This document shows positions 33,549 to 41,479 of a stretch of DNA of 64,000 nucleotides, one piece after another (positions within the stretch are counted from its first letter, which is position 1; the number at the start of each line of letters is the position of its first letter). This stretch comes from Streptomyces cupreus. Lineage in GTDB: Bacteria > Actinomycetota > Actinomycetes > Streptomycetales > Streptomycetaceae. A program made the position numbers and the translations under genes. Where the stretch lies: contig NZ_JACMSF010000004.1 in assembly GCF_014257025.1 (NCBI RefSeq), positions 186,001-250,000 of the forward strand. Direction: 5' to 3'. The notes below the pieces were generated by a model. It was not told the origin of the DNA. It made no database searches and was given only the letters and a program-made list of their open reading frames with translations.

Positions 33549-34142
33549 TCAGCGTGCCAGCTGGAACACGGCCGCGGCCACGATGGTGCCGAGGATTGTG
33601 CCGGCGATGACCTGGTTGCGTGTGTGGTCCCGCAGCTCGACCCGGGACCATCCGACGATGACGACCAGGAGGAACCCGAGGGCCATCCACACACCGTAGG
33701 TCTGTACGAGCATCGCGCAGGCACCTGCCGAGACGGCCTGGTGCACTGAGATCTTCCAGACGAACGTGATCACGGCGAGGATCGCGAGGGTGACCAGCAT
33801 CGACACAATGAGGGCGGTCATCGTCCGCGGGGCGCCTGCGGCGGCCATGAGGAGGATTCCGGTGGCCACGGAGAGCAGGATGACGGCCATGACGACGAGC
33901 CGTGCAGGCTTGGCCCCGACGTGTCGATCGCCCCAGTGGCCCTTCCTAATGCCGTACTTGATGAAGGTGATGGGAATGATGGCGGCGAAGAGTGCGCCGA
34001 CCGCTCCCCAGGCGACGCCGGTCCATTGCGCCGTGTGCCAGCCGATCAGGAGGGTGACGGCGATAATCCAGTTTTTCGGCTCAAGCCAGTCGGTGATGCG
34101 GCGTGCCAGTTTGGACTCCGCGGGGTGCACGTCAGTTGTCAT
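33549..34142 (-). CDS. PAP2-like integral membrane protein
   Basis: ATG 34142 gives 197 residues with about five or six transmembrane segments. Toward the C-terminus, WKISVHQAVSAGA and VGWSRVELRDHTRNQVIAG match a degenerate PAP2 (phosphatidic acid phosphatase type 2) active site with SR-x5-H, while the first motif, normally PSGH, is SVHQ. It could dephosphorylate lipid or isoprenoid phosphates, or be a non-catalytic relative. The start overlaps the end of the upstream membrane-protein gene, forming the last gene of a four-gene operon. Confidence 0.7.
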   Translation of the reverse strand: MTTDVHPAESKLARRITDWLEPKNWIIAVTLLIGWHTAQWTGVAWGAVGALFAAIIPITFIKYGIRKGHWGDRHVGAKPARLVVMAVILLSVATGILLMAAAGAPRTMTALIVSMLVTLAILAVITFVWKISVHQAVSAGACAMLVQTYGVWMALGFLLVVIVGWSRVELRDHTRNQVIAGTILGTIVAAAVFQLAR

Positions 34143-35328
34143 GGGAGGAGTCCTTTTCCGGTCCACCTGCCGGCAAGGAGGCAAGTGCGACTTCCTGGCG
34201 GGTGAATTCTGTTACGACGGGTGAAGAAGTGTAGGCGCGGGATACCGCGTGGAGCCACGCGAGTTCACTCGGCCGGTCCCTTCCAGTGACGCCGAGGGGC
34301 GGGTACTCAACACCTTCAAGTTGGTTTCCTGTTCGAGCGGCACTAGCGGCCACGCGCAGCCAGGCAGCTTCTGTCACAGCATCAACTTCCTGCTCACTTA
34401 CGCCTTTTTGGAAGGCGAACGCGCGAGCCCGCTCGCGGATATCAAGTGACACGTATTCACGTAGCGCCAGGCATGCGTCCTCGATTTCGATGACGCATCG
34501 TTCAAGTCGGAAGCCGACACGCTGCTTTGGAACCGATGTGGAGAGCACCACGTGGGGAGCGGCTTCTGTCAGGCGCTTCCACAAAGGCTGGAGCCGCCTG
34601 AGCATGATCCAGGATCTGACGTACTCCACGGCCACGGATAGTGGCGGCAGACAGCTGCCGAGCGCGATCGACAGAATCGCCAACTGCTTGAGCGCGGTGG
34701 AGATCTGGTACTCCAGCATCGGATACCGGACTCCGGTGGTGAGGTCCAGCGTGACGAAGCCGACGCGTTGCAGGGCATAGAGGCTGCCGAGCAGCGTGCC
34801 GAGCCCCATGAGGCCGAGGCCGGCCCTGCCCAGGAGGGTGCGGCTGTGCCGGACGCCGCTGAGGAAAAGCCAGGTGGCGACGAACATGGCGATGCCGATG
34901 TACAGCGTGAAGACGGCCGTGTAGAGAACCGGATAGATGGCGCGCTCGCCGTCGCCGACCCGTACTGGCCCACCTGGCATCCAGTTTGCCAGCGCATAAA
35001 AGAGGACCATGAGGGGGAGCGTGGCTGCGATCGCTGCCAGCCTGGTGCGGCGGGCTAGGCCCTGCGGGCGGACGACAGCGACGATGAAGTCCAGGAGGAA
35101 GGCCGCGGAGGTAACGCCGAGCAGGTGCTTCAGCAGCGGAGTAAGACTGGTGACGCCGGCGTTGTCGCTGATAGCGGCTTTGACGGCGGGCACCTCGAAG
35201 GTCATGGCCGCAGCCAGGGCCGCGAACGTCAGCGCAAGGCTCCGCTGCTTGTGGGAGTGACGGATGGACGGCAGACGCCATACGGTCACGAGCCACAGGG
35301 AGCCGGCGACGAGGGTCGGGGTGTTCAT
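34132..35328 (-). CDS. Membrane protein of the MAB_1171c-like family
   Basis: This 398-residue protein has about seven hydrophobic helices in the first ~230 residues (TLVAGSLWLVTVWRLP, LALTFAALAAAMTFEV, AFLLDFIVAVV, LAAIAATLPLMVLFYALA, YTAVFTLYIGIAMFVATWLFL, LAILSIALGSCL) and a cytoplasmic helical tail (LERCVIEIEDACLALREY). This layout is found in actinobacterial MAB_1171c-type putative transporters, commonly next to XRE and ImmA/IrrE genes, as here. It overlaps both neighbours by a few bases. The transported substrate or sensing role is unknown. Confidence 0.75.
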   Translation of the reverse strand: MNTPTLVAGSLWLVTVWRLPSIRHSHKQRSLALTFAALAAAMTFEVPAVKAAISDNAGVTSLTPLLKHLLGVTSAAFLLDFIVAVVRPQGLARRTRLAAIAATLPLMVLFYALANWMPGGPVRVGDGERAIYPVLYTAVFTLYIGIAMFVATWLFLSGVRHSRTLLGRAGLGLMGLGTLLGSLYALQRVGFVTLDLTTGVRYPMLEYQISTALKQLAILSIALGSCLPPLSVAVEYVRSWIMLRRLQPLWKRLTEAAPHVVLSTSVPKQRVGFRLERCVIEIEDACLALREYVSLDIRERARAFAFQKGVSEQEVDAVTEAAWLRVAASAARTGNQLEGVEYPPLGVTGRDRPSELAWLHAVSRAYTSSPVVTEFTRQEVALASLPAGGPEKDSSHDN

Positions 35329-35879
35329 GAGCGGCGGTTCCTTCGGGGATGGACGAGGGCGTCGTCAAGACGCGTCATGGCGCCTGGCCGCCCTGGTTCT
35401 CGGCCGGAGTGAGCCAGTTCCTCGAACAGCTCACCGAGGGACGAGGCGGCCATCTCGGCGTCGTACTCGGTCTCACTGTCGTAGCTGGTCCGTCCGAGCG
35501 CTGTGAGTACGGCCGAGGGGTCGACGCCCTGCGGCATGATCGACAGGAGCGACTCCACGACGCTCGTGTTCTCGCTTGCATGCCCGAGCAGTAGGTGCGC
35601 CAGTTCGTGGCGGACTATTTGCGCGCGGTGCCGCTCACTTGTCGCCGTCACATGAAATATGTGATCTCCGCTTTCGAAGGAGATCATGAGACCGCACGGG
35701 GCGTTGACACCTCCCAGGTCGGGCAATTCGTGGAGGTGCAGCGGGCGCCCACGCTTGACCGCCAGCTGGCGGCATACTTCATCCACCGCGTAGGGGTCGG
35801 ATATTTCGATTCCCCGCAGTTGCTCCTCGCACTGTCGCCTCAGCTGCGCTTCTTTTCGCGCATAGCGCCGATTGAACAT
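35325..35879 (-). CDS. ImmA/IrrE-type metallo-endopeptidase
   Basis: ATG 35879 (AAGGA 8 bases upstream) gives 184 residues. The zinc-protease motif HELAHLLLGH, at about residues 90-100, is typical of ImmA/IrrE (Peptidase M78) enzymes, which cleave partner XRE repressors to switch on mobile elements or stress genes. The XRE gene immediately upstream (36055-36549) is the likely target. The end overlaps the next membrane-protein gene (ATGA). Confidence 0.85.
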   Translation of the reverse strand: MFNRRYARKEAQLRRQCEEQLRGIEISDPYAVDEVCRQLAVKRGRPLHLHELPDLGGVNAPCGLMISFESGDHIFHVTATSERHRAQIVRHELAHLLLGHASENTSVVESLLSIMPQGVDPSAVLTALGRTSYDSETEYDAEMAASSLGELFEELAHSGREPGRPGAMTRLDDALVHPRRNRRS

Positions 35880-36054
35880 GAACGAGATCCTTGCTGTGAT
35901 CCCCGAGTAAGCGCAGTACGCAGTTCTTACTCGACTCTTACTCGCCGGCGCACGAGAATTCCCCGCGGCCAAGCGGAGCTTTACACAGCCTCGCCGGGCG
36001 ACCAAGAGGATCTTGAAGGCATATCCGTCAAAACGGGATAGAGGGTGAGGGAGG

Positions 36055-36549
36055 TCACGTTACTGAGGGATTATCAGGCTTATCAAGGCCCTCTAGGCGA
36101 CGCGCCTGTTCAATTACCGTCGTGATCATTTTGAGACTGTCGGCCGAGAGCCCATTGGCTCGCAGTGCGAGCCCTCGCACCTTGCTGTCCCCCACGGCCG
36201 CGATCAGCTCCATGGAGGCTCGGATCTTCTCGGACTCCTCGGCGTCGAAGTCAGGGAAGAAGTATTGGGGCGTGACATTGAAGTGGCGTGCCAGCGCTTC
36301 AACGGTATTCACGGTCGGGTTCGGCTTGGCTCCGGAGCGTAGCTGCGCAATGGCGCTCTCCGAGACAGTGAGGCCATCCGCCTCGCCGGCCTCACGGATC
36401 GCGCGAGACGCCTCCGCGTTGGTGTACCTCTTGCCCGTCGCCGGGTTCTTCACCGTTTCGAAGAGGTGGTTCAGCTTGTCGGCGAGGCTCAGCTGCCGAC
36501 CGCCGGACGACCCCGAGGGCACCTCCGCCGATCCGCTGGACTCCACCAT
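36055..36549 (-). CDS. XRE-family repressor
   Basis: ATG 36549 gives 164 residues; GTG 36552 is also possible. The HTH lies in the first half: LADKLNHLFETVKNPATGKRYTNAEASRAIREAG, then SESAIAQLRSGAKPNPTVNTVEALARHFNVTPQYFF, typical of SaPI/CI-like XRE regulators that pair with ImmA. Three matching 16-bp operator-like palindromes lie just upstream, and an ImmA-type protease follows 175 bases downstream. It is probably the repressor of the divergent element genes, inactivated by the protease. Confidence 0.85.
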   Translation of the reverse strand: MVESSGSAEVPSGSSGGRQLSLADKLNHLFETVKNPATGKRYTNAEASRAIREAGEADGLTVSESAIAQLRSGAKPNPTVNTVEALARHFNVTPQYFFPDFDAEESEKIRASMELIAAVGDSKVRGLALRANGLSADSLKMITTVIEQARRLEGLDKPDNPSVT

Positions 36550-36585
36550 CACCCGACTCCTCCCATCTACACCCTGAAGACCTGA

Positions 36586-36601
36586 CGATACTCCAGTGTT
36601 G
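36586..36601. promoter_or_regulatory. Operator-like palindrome O1
   Basis: CGATACTCCAGTGTTG matches O3 at 11 of 16 positions, including the whole right arm GTGTTG; 37 bases upstream of the XRE start. Confidence 0.5.
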
Positions 36602-36624
36602 ATGTGGGACCAACTCGCGAGACG

Positions 36625-36640
36625 GAACACTACGGTATTG
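36625..36640. promoter_or_regulatory. Operator-like palindrome O2
   Basis: GAACACTACGGTATTG matches O3 at 11 of 16 positions and overlaps the candidate -35 element TTGACA at 36638. Confidence 0.5.
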
Positions 36641-36668
36641 ACAGGCGGGGATCACTTTGGCGTATGTT
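36638..36668 (+). promoter_or_regulatory. Candidate sigma-70-type promoter for the element genes
   Basis: TTGACA at 36638-36643 and TATGTT at 36663-36668 with a 19-base spacer, reading toward the element backbone. O2 overlaps the -35 box and O3 follows the -10, an arrangement suited to repression. Confidence 0.5.
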
Positions 36669-36678
36669 CCAGCCACGG

Positions 36679-36694
36679 CAACACCAAAGTGTTG
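36679..36694. promoter_or_regulatory. Operator-like palindrome O3
   Basis: CAACACCAAAGTGTTG is a perfect 6-4-6 palindrome. CAACACCAAA recurs as a half-site at 37071-37080, just before the Shine-Dalgarno of the next small gene. Confidence 0.6.
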
Positions 36695-36857
36695 CTACGT
36701 CGGGGAGGGCGGCAGAGCGCATCGCTCCCTGCGGCGTTCGCCATACCCCTAGGCACGAGGACCGCTCATGATGACCCGCCCGGTGTCGCGCCCGGCCGCG
36801 CGACTTCTACAGGGTTTAAGAACCAAGTCTGGATCTTGATGCAGGGTCGTGCGTATG

Positions 36858-36896
36858 TTCGTCGTCCCCCGGGCAGCCCGCCCGGGGGACGACGAA
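36858..36896 (+). terminator. Perfect 17-bp hairpin
   Basis: TTCGTCGTCCCCCGGGC at 36858-36874 is exactly complementary to 36880-36896 around a 5-base loop. It lies between the candidate promoter and the first element gene, so it may act as an attenuator or leader terminator. Confidence 0.65.
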
Positions 36897-37092
36897 TGTG
36901 AGGAGCAGCGGCATGCGCACACTTCGGGCCTCATAGGCCCACAAACAGCGACGGCGCCCGAGAGGTGCAACTCCCGGACGCCGAACGCTTCACGGCACAA
37001 ACCGCCCCGGCAAGGGCGGATATCGCCACCATCACCACGCTGATCCCTTCCACGGGGCATCTCAGCGTGGCAACACCAAAGGAGATTCTCGC

Positions 37093-37239
37093 ATGCGCTC
37101 TGCCCTGCGCAAAAGGCCCGACGGCCTGACCTGCGCGGCAGCCGCCCTCGTTCCCGCGTCCCCCCGCCTCGGGCATGAGCACGCCCTGGCCACCATGCTG
37201 ACGCATGCCTCCCACCTGTCGGTCGGGAGTGGCCGATGA
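37093..37239 (+). CDS. Small leader protein, 48 residues
   Basis: ATG 37093 has GGAG 8 bases upstream and the frame ends in an ATGA overlap with the next gene, both signs of a translated gene. The product (MRSALRKRPDGLTCAAAALV...) is basic at the start, with a short hydrophobic middle and three His residues. No family is recognised. It is the first gene of the element's rightward operon and may serve mainly for translational coupling of the replication-type protein. Confidence 0.5.
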   Translation: MRSALRKRPDGLTCAAAALVPASPRLGHEHALATMLTHASHLSVGSGR

Positions 37240-38132
37240 GCAGCGACGCCCGCGAGTGGGTGTGGGAGCACAGCTCCAGCCGGGGAACTGCTCGCCTTGT
37301 CCTGCTGTCGATCGCCGACCGGGTGCCCGACGAGCAGTGCACCGCCTGGGCCTCCCTCTCCAGCCTGATCGAGCGCACGAACGCGAGCCGGACCGCCGTA
37401 CGCGACGCCCTCGAGAAGCTCACCACCAGCGGTGAGCTGGAACAGCGCGAGGACCTCCAGGGCCCGCAGCGCACCACGGTCTACCGCCTGCCCCTGACCG
37501 CAGCGTTCCTGGCCAAGGTCAAGGCCGCCGAAGAGGAGGGCTGGGACGCGGACGTCGCGCCGGCGACAGAATTGCCGGTACCCGAGCTGAAGATCGAGGA
37601 TCTCCGGCAGTACGGAATCTGGCCCAAGAACGGCACGGATTCCGCCCCCTCCCGCCGGGTTCCGACCGGGTCGGATTCCGGCCCCTCACGTCGCAATCCG
37701 ACCCCCCGACGGTACGGATTCCGACCCTTGGGGGGTGCGGATTCCGACACCCAGAACCGTAGTGAACCGAAGGTGAACCGTAAGGACAGCAGCAGTGCTG
37801 CCGTCATCTCGGCCAGCCAGTGGCAAGTCGACCCAGCCACCCACGCCTGGGCCCGCCAGCAAGGTCACCTCGCCCGCCTCGGCGAAGACGGCCTGCGCTC
37901 AGCCGACGCAAAATGGCGCGCCTACCGCACTGACGGGAAGCCCCGCTCGGCGGGAGCCTGGGCTGCCGACTGGCGTGCCTGGGTCGCCCGGGAACACACC
38001 CCGGCCCCGGGCCGCCCGCGCCTCTACGCCCTGCCCGGCAGCGGACCCGCACCCGAAGGCGGCATGACCCGCGCCGAGGCCCACACCGCCGCCCTCCTCG
38101 CCGCCCTCGACGAGCCGACCGGAACGGAGTAG
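37236..38132 (+). CDS. Winged-helix protein, probable phage O/DnaD-like replication protein
   Basis: This 298-residue protein has an N-terminal winged helix-turn-helix, about residues 15-85: GTARLVLLSIADRVPDEQCTAWASLSSLIERTNASRTAVRDALEKLTTSGELEQRED, matching the helix-turn-helix_36/DnaD-like N-domain of replication initiators. A low-complexity linker (residues ~125-185) is encoded by repeated GGATTCCG units, and a C-terminal helical domain follows (SASQWQVDPATHAWARQQGHLARLG...WVAREHTP). By analogy with lambda O, it may bind repeats within its own gene to start replication. It is coupled to the small gene upstream. Confidence 0.7.
   Translation: MSSDAREWVWEHSSSRGTARLVLLSIADRVPDEQCTAWASLSSLIERTNASRTAVRDALEKLTTSGELEQREDLQGPQRTTVYRLPLTAAFLAKVKAAEEEGWDADVAPATELPVPELKIEDLRQYGIWPKNGTDSAPSRRVPTGSDSGPSRRNPTPRRYGFRPLGGADSDTQNRSEPKVNRKDSSSAAVISASQWQVDPATHAWARQQGHLARLGEDGLRSADAKWRAYRTDGKPRSAGAWAADWRAWVAREHTPAPGRPRLYALPGSGPAPEGGMTRAEAHTAALLAALDEPTGTE
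37637..37746. repeat. Iteron-like GGATTCCG repeats inside the winged-helix gene
   Basis: Four exact GGATTCCG copies begin at 37637, 37673, 37716 and 37739, with imperfect copies near 37659 and 37695. They fall in two reading frames (TDSA/SDSG/ADSD versus YGFR), so the DNA sequence rather than the peptide is conserved. Confidence 0.6.
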
Positions 38133-38139
38133 CACCCTC

Positions 38140-38832
38140 GTGGACCGACGCGAAGTCGCCGCCCTGCTGGCCTACATCGGCCGACTCGACCCCCGCACCA
38201 TCCGCACCGACACAGGCGAGGCCCGCGACCAGCTCGCCCAGTGGCATGAGCTGCTCGGCGACGTGCCCCTGGCCACACCACACGGCTGGGACGCCCGTTT
38301 CGCGGCCCGCCAGCACATCCGCATCTCGCCGTACCAGATCCTGCCCGCGGACATCGCCCGCCCGTGGGAGAGCTACCGGCGGGACCGCCTCCAGCGTCAC
38401 ACCGACCCCACCCCCACCGCCGACCCGGACGACCAGGCCGCCTGGACCGCCGAGCTGGTCCGCACGCGGCACGCCGTTGCCTCGGGAGCCACGGCGCCGA
38501 CGACATACCGGCAGATCGCCAGCGGCCAGGTCGACCCGGACCTCGAACCTCATCTCAAGTCGATCGGCCGGTACATACCGGATCACGTCCGCGCTGACCT
38601 CGCCCCCTACCGGCCAGCCCGCGCTGCCCGCGAGGCTGCCGTCGCCCAAGGCCAGCCGGACTTCCTCAGCGTCCGCTGCGAGTGGTGCCACGCAGCGGTC
38701 GGCGAGCCGTGCCGCCGCCGACGCGTCAGCCCCGACGGCTACGCACACGGGACTGCACCCCGCGCCACCCCGCACCCCGGCCGCGTCGACCTCGCCGCAG
38801 CCCAGCATGCCCAGCAGCCCGCGATGGCGTGA
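38140..38832 (+). CDS. Zinc-finger-containing hypothetical protein
   Basis: GTG 38140 gives 230 residues. The N-terminal two thirds are helical and Arg/Asp rich, with no recognised motif (VAALLAYIGRLDPRTIRTDTGEARDQLAQWHELLG). The C-terminus has a compact Cys motif, CEWCHAAVGEPCRRRR, followed by a His (YAHGTAPRATPHPGR), like zinc-finger domains found in actinophage and element proteins. It follows the winged-helix gene by 7 bases and belongs to the same operon. It could bind DNA near the replication or transfer origin. Confidence 0.7.
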   Translation: MDRREVAALLAYIGRLDPRTIRTDTGEARDQLAQWHELLGDVPLATPHGWDARFAARQHIRISPYQILPADIARPWESYRRDRLQRHTDPTPTADPDDQAAWTAELVRTRHAVASGATAPTTYRQIASGQVDPDLEPHLKSIGRYIPDHVRADLAPYRPARAAREAAVAQGQPDFLSVRCEWCHAAVGEPCRRRRVSPDGYAHGTAPRATPHPGRVDLAAAQHAQQPAMA

Positions 38833-38982
38833 CCGGACCCGGCGGTCCCCCCGTCCGGTGCACCGCCGCACACCACCGCCCCCTCCCTGCGGCGCACGCC
38901 CTGCGCCGCAACCGACGCCTGACGCCGCGTCCACCCGCCGCCGGACCCGAGCGGCTAACGCGGCAGCACATCGGAGACAAGA

Positions 38983-39627
38983 TTGCGCACCATCACCACC
39001 CACAACACGCCGCTCAGCGGCCTGCGTGGCATCGGCGACACCAGCTGGCATACAGACGGCGTGTGCCACGGCATGGACCCCGAGGACGCCGATGCCACGT
39101 TCTTCCCGCTGCCCCGGGACCACGAGGCCATCGCCGACGCCAAGGAGCTATGCGCCGCGTGCCCGGTCAAGCGGGAGTGCCTCAACTTCGCCCTGGAGAA
39201 CGTCCTGAAGGAGGGCATCTGGGGCGGGCTCACCGAGGCCGAACGCCGGCCCTGGCACGACGGGCTGCCGCAGCGGCTCGACTACAGCCGGGTGATCGCG
39301 TTCTTCAACGGCCGTGACGTGCACCTCACCGGCAAGGAGCAGCAGGTCGTCGTCGACCACGCCTACGCCCGGGGCTGGCGTGCCGACCGGCTCGCCGTCG
39401 CTCTGCAGGTCAGCCACAAGCACGCCCGCGACCTGCTGACCCAGGCCGCCCACAAGGTCTTCCACCGGGACCTCACCCTGGGGGTGCCCCCGAGGAAGAA
39501 GAAGCGGAAGCAGTCCAAGCCGGCCACGAGCACACCCGCGACCGGTCAGGCAGCCCAGGAGCAGCCCCCCTCCCACCCGGTACAGCCGGCATCCGCGCAC
39601 GTCCCTCTCGGAAAGGCCGCCGCTTGA
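38983..39627 (+). CDS. WhiB-like iron-sulfur transcription factor
   Basis: TTG 38983 (CGGAG upstream) gives 214 residues. The four cluster cysteines are at 28, 57, 60 and 66 (GVCHGMD ... LCAACPVKREC), followed by GIWGGLTEAERR, the conserved turn of Wbl proteins. These bind a [4Fe-4S] cluster and usually act with the sigma factor. The C-terminal extension of ~110 residues has an HTH-like segment (RADRLAVALQVSHKHARDLLTQ) and a Lys-rich tail, longer than most WhiB proteins. The stop overlaps the next TTG. Confidence 0.88.
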   Translation: MRTITTHNTPLSGLRGIGDTSWHTDGVCHGMDPEDADATFFPLPRDHEAIADAKELCAACPVKRECLNFALENVLKEGIWGGLTEAERRPWHDGLPQRLDYSRVIAFFNGRDVHLTGKEQQVVVDHAYARGWRADRLAVALQVSHKHARDLLTQAAHKVFHRDLTLGVPPRKKKRKQSKPATSTPATGQAAQEQPPSHPVQPASAHVPLGKAAA

Positions 39628-41201
39628 CCCGCCTCTCCCTGCCCCTCGGCGCCGTCCCGGACCTGTCCGTTCTCCTCGCAATCGGCGTCCCCGCCGCCGT
39701 CCTGGCTCTTGTCCTGATGGGCTGGGCGATCCGCCGGGGAGCCCGCGACCAGAAGAAACGTTCTGGCGGCCCCGCGGTCAAGGTCGCCGCCCTTGCCGCG
39801 CTCGGCTGCACCGTCTACAGCGCGGACACGAGCTGGCGGTTCGCCGCCGACTACCTCGACATGGCCGGCACCGCCGAGCGGGCTGGCATGTTCGCCGCCG
39901 CCGAACTGGCGCTGTTCGCGACCGCGCTCATGGCACGGCAGAACCTGGCCACCCAGGGGGCGCCGGGCATGCCGGGCACGCTGGTCTGGGTCATCACCGG
40001 CGTGCAGGTGATCCCGGCCTACGCCGAGAGCGGCCCCATCGGCGGCACCGTCCGGGCCTTCGTCGGCCCGGTCATGGCGGCGATGCTGTGGCACCTCGCC
40101 ATGGGCATCGAACTGCGCCTGCGCACCCCCGGCGCCGCCTCCCACGGACTGCTCGCCACTCTCGGCCGTGAGGCACGCGAGCGGCTGCTGTCCCGCCTCG
40201 GCATCGCCGCCCGGGATCGCGACGCCGCACAGATCACCCGCGAGCGGGCCACTCGCCGTGCCGTCACCCTCGCCGCCCGCCTCGCCGAACGCACTCCCGA
40301 GCAGCGAACAGGCTGGCGCGGCCGACGGCTCACCCGCCGACTGTCGAAGGCCATCGGCCGAGCCTCTGTCGGCACCGATCCCGCGCAGCGGGCCGAGCTG
40401 CTCAACCAGCTCGCGGCCCGCCGGCACGCACTCGCCCTCGCCACGGTGCCCCTGCCCTCTCCCTGGTCCCCGCAGGCCAACCAAGCGGGCCTAGTCCCCG
40501 CACCGGTCACCGGGACCACCTCACTGGAAACCGCGGTCCCCGGCGACGGCCCCCGCCCCCACGCCAACCCGACCGGGGACCGGTCCGCGCAGTCTGCGAG
40601 GGGACCGGTCCCCGGGACCGCGTCGGCACCGGGCTGTACGGTCCCCCAATCCGGGGACCGTGAAGCGTGGCCCGCGAGCACGGAAGCGGGGGCCGAAGCG
40701 GCTGAGCCGGGGACCGACAGGTCCCTCGACAGCGGCGAGGGGACCGGCCGCCAGATGCACGAGGTGCCTGCTCAGGCCACTGGACAGGACCGGGGACCGA
40801 GCGGCGCCGAGTCGGGGACCGACCCCACCACGGACCGGGGACCGACCGACACCGACACGGGGACCGACCCCACCACGGACCGGGGACACATGGTCCCGCT
40901 GCGGCGGAAGCCGAGCGGCAAAGCCAAGGGCAAGCGAGGCGGCCGGTCCCGCAGCCAGAAGGCGCAGCGCCCGTCGCGGGAGTTGCAGGCGGCTGTGGAC
41001 CAGCTCGTGCAGCAGGTCCTGCCACACGTCCCCGACCTGCTGCAGCGGGACGGCAACGAGACCGTCACCCGAGTCCAGCTCCGGGAGATCATCCGGCGCG
41101 AGGGTTTGACGGGCGGCCGCAACGACCGACTCGGCCTCGTCCTCCAGCAACTGCGGAGCGAGGCGACCACCACCACGACCACAAGGAGCACCAGCCGATG
41201 A
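39624..41201 (+). CDS. Membrane protein with long repeat-encoded linker (DUF2637/SpdB-like)
   Basis: TTG 39624 overlaps the WhiB stop; the product has 525 residues. Four hydrophobic segments occupy residues ~15-170 (LLAIGVPAAVLALVLMGWAI, VAALAALGCTVYS, MFAAAELALFATALM, LVWVITGVQVIPAYA), as in DUF2637/spread-type membrane proteins of streptomycete elements. A helical region follows, then a ~130-residue low-complexity linker (40530-40890) encoded by GGGGACCG repeats, and a C-terminal helical domain (LQAAVDQLVQQVLPHVPDLLQ...TRVQLREIIRREG). It is probably involved in conjugal spread or DNA transfer. Confidence 0.7.
   Translation: MTRLSLPLGAVPDLSVLLAIGVPAAVLALVLMGWAIRRGARDQKKRSGGPAVKVAALAALGCTVYSADTSWRFAADYLDMAGTAERAGMFAAAELALFATALMARQNLATQGAPGMPGTLVWVITGVQVIPAYAESGPIGGTVRAFVGPVMAAMLWHLAMGIELRLRTPGAASHGLLATLGREARERLLSRLGIAARDRDAAQITRERATRRAVTLAARLAERTPEQRTGWRGRRLTRRLSKAIGRASVGTDPAQRAELLNQLAARRHALALATVPLPSPWSPQANQAGLVPAPVTGTTSLETAVPGDGPRPHANPTGDRSAQSARGPVPGTASAPGCTVPQSGDREAWPASTEAGAEAAEPGTDRSLDSGEGTGRQMHEVPAQATGQDRGPSGAESGTDPTTDRGPTDTDTGTDPTTDRGHMVPLRRKPSGKAKGKRGGRSRSQKAQRPSRELQAAVDQLVQQVLPHVPDLLQRDGNETVTRVQLREIIRREGLTGGRNDRLGLVLQQLRSEATTTTTTRSTSR
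40534..40866. repeat. Cluster of twelve GGGGACCG octamers
   Basis: Exact GGGGACCG begins at 40575, 40600, 40653, 40709, 40739, 40792, 40814, 40837 and 40859; the inverse CGGTCCCC begins at 40534, 40606 and 40639; a near copy is at 40882. The four from 40792 to 40859 are spaced 22-23 bases. Copies fall in all three reading frames of the host gene, so the DNA itself appears to be selected. Confidence 0.75.
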
Positions 41202-41389
41202 AGACCTGCCACCGCTTCTCCCAGATCCGCCAGGAGTTCGAGCAGGAGATCGGCTTCCTGGGCAACCACTCCGAGCTGCATGCCGGCAAGCCGGCGGCGA
41301 AGGCCAGCGCGAAACACGCGTTGTCGGCGAAGCAGCAGATGGCCAAGGCCCTCAGCCGGCACGTCGTGCGCTGCCCCGAGTGCGGCTGA
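41198..41389 (+). CDS. Small basic protein, 63 residues
   Basis: ATG 41198 overlaps the previous stop (ATGA). The product, MKTCHRFSQIRQEFEQEIGF..., is Lys/His rich and ends in VVRCPECG, with a further Cys at residue 4, so a zinc site is possible. No family is recognised. A hairpin at 41428-41456 ends this transcript unit. Confidence 0.6.
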   Translation: MKTCHRFSQIRQEFEQEIGFLGNHSELHAGKPAAKASAKHALSAKQQMAKALSRHVVRCPECG

Positions 41390-41427
41390 TGCTCGCACAG
41401 CCGCAGCTCACTGCCCCCGTAAGGCGA

Positions 41428-41456
41428 CCGTGGCCCCGCTCAGTGCCGGGCCACGG
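41428..41456 (+). terminator. Intrinsic terminator-like hairpin
   Basis: CCGTGGCCC at 41428-41436 pairs with GGGCCACGG at 41448-41456 around an 11-base loop, in the gap between two element genes. Confidence 0.6.
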
Positions 41457-41479
41457 CCGGATTTCCAGGAGGCACCACC

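Larger units (their letters stand above)
36550..37092. other. Divergent control region of the element
   Basis: This ~540-base region holds three operator-like palindromes, a candidate promoter and a strong hairpin (each annotated). Between them an ATG at 36769 opens a 23-codon frame (MMTRPVSRPAARLLQ...) that could be a leader peptide but has no independent support. Confidence 0.55.

Noticed and set aside
36740..36900. tRNA-like attachment site near the element edge
   Set aside because: The strong hairpin here has no cloverleaf partners or CCA-adjacent acceptor stem. No tRNA gene was found at any element boundary.
37637..37746. CRISPR-like array
   Set aside because: Repeats are only 8 bases with irregular spacing inside a gene. 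No cas genes or 25-40-base repeats occur in the window.
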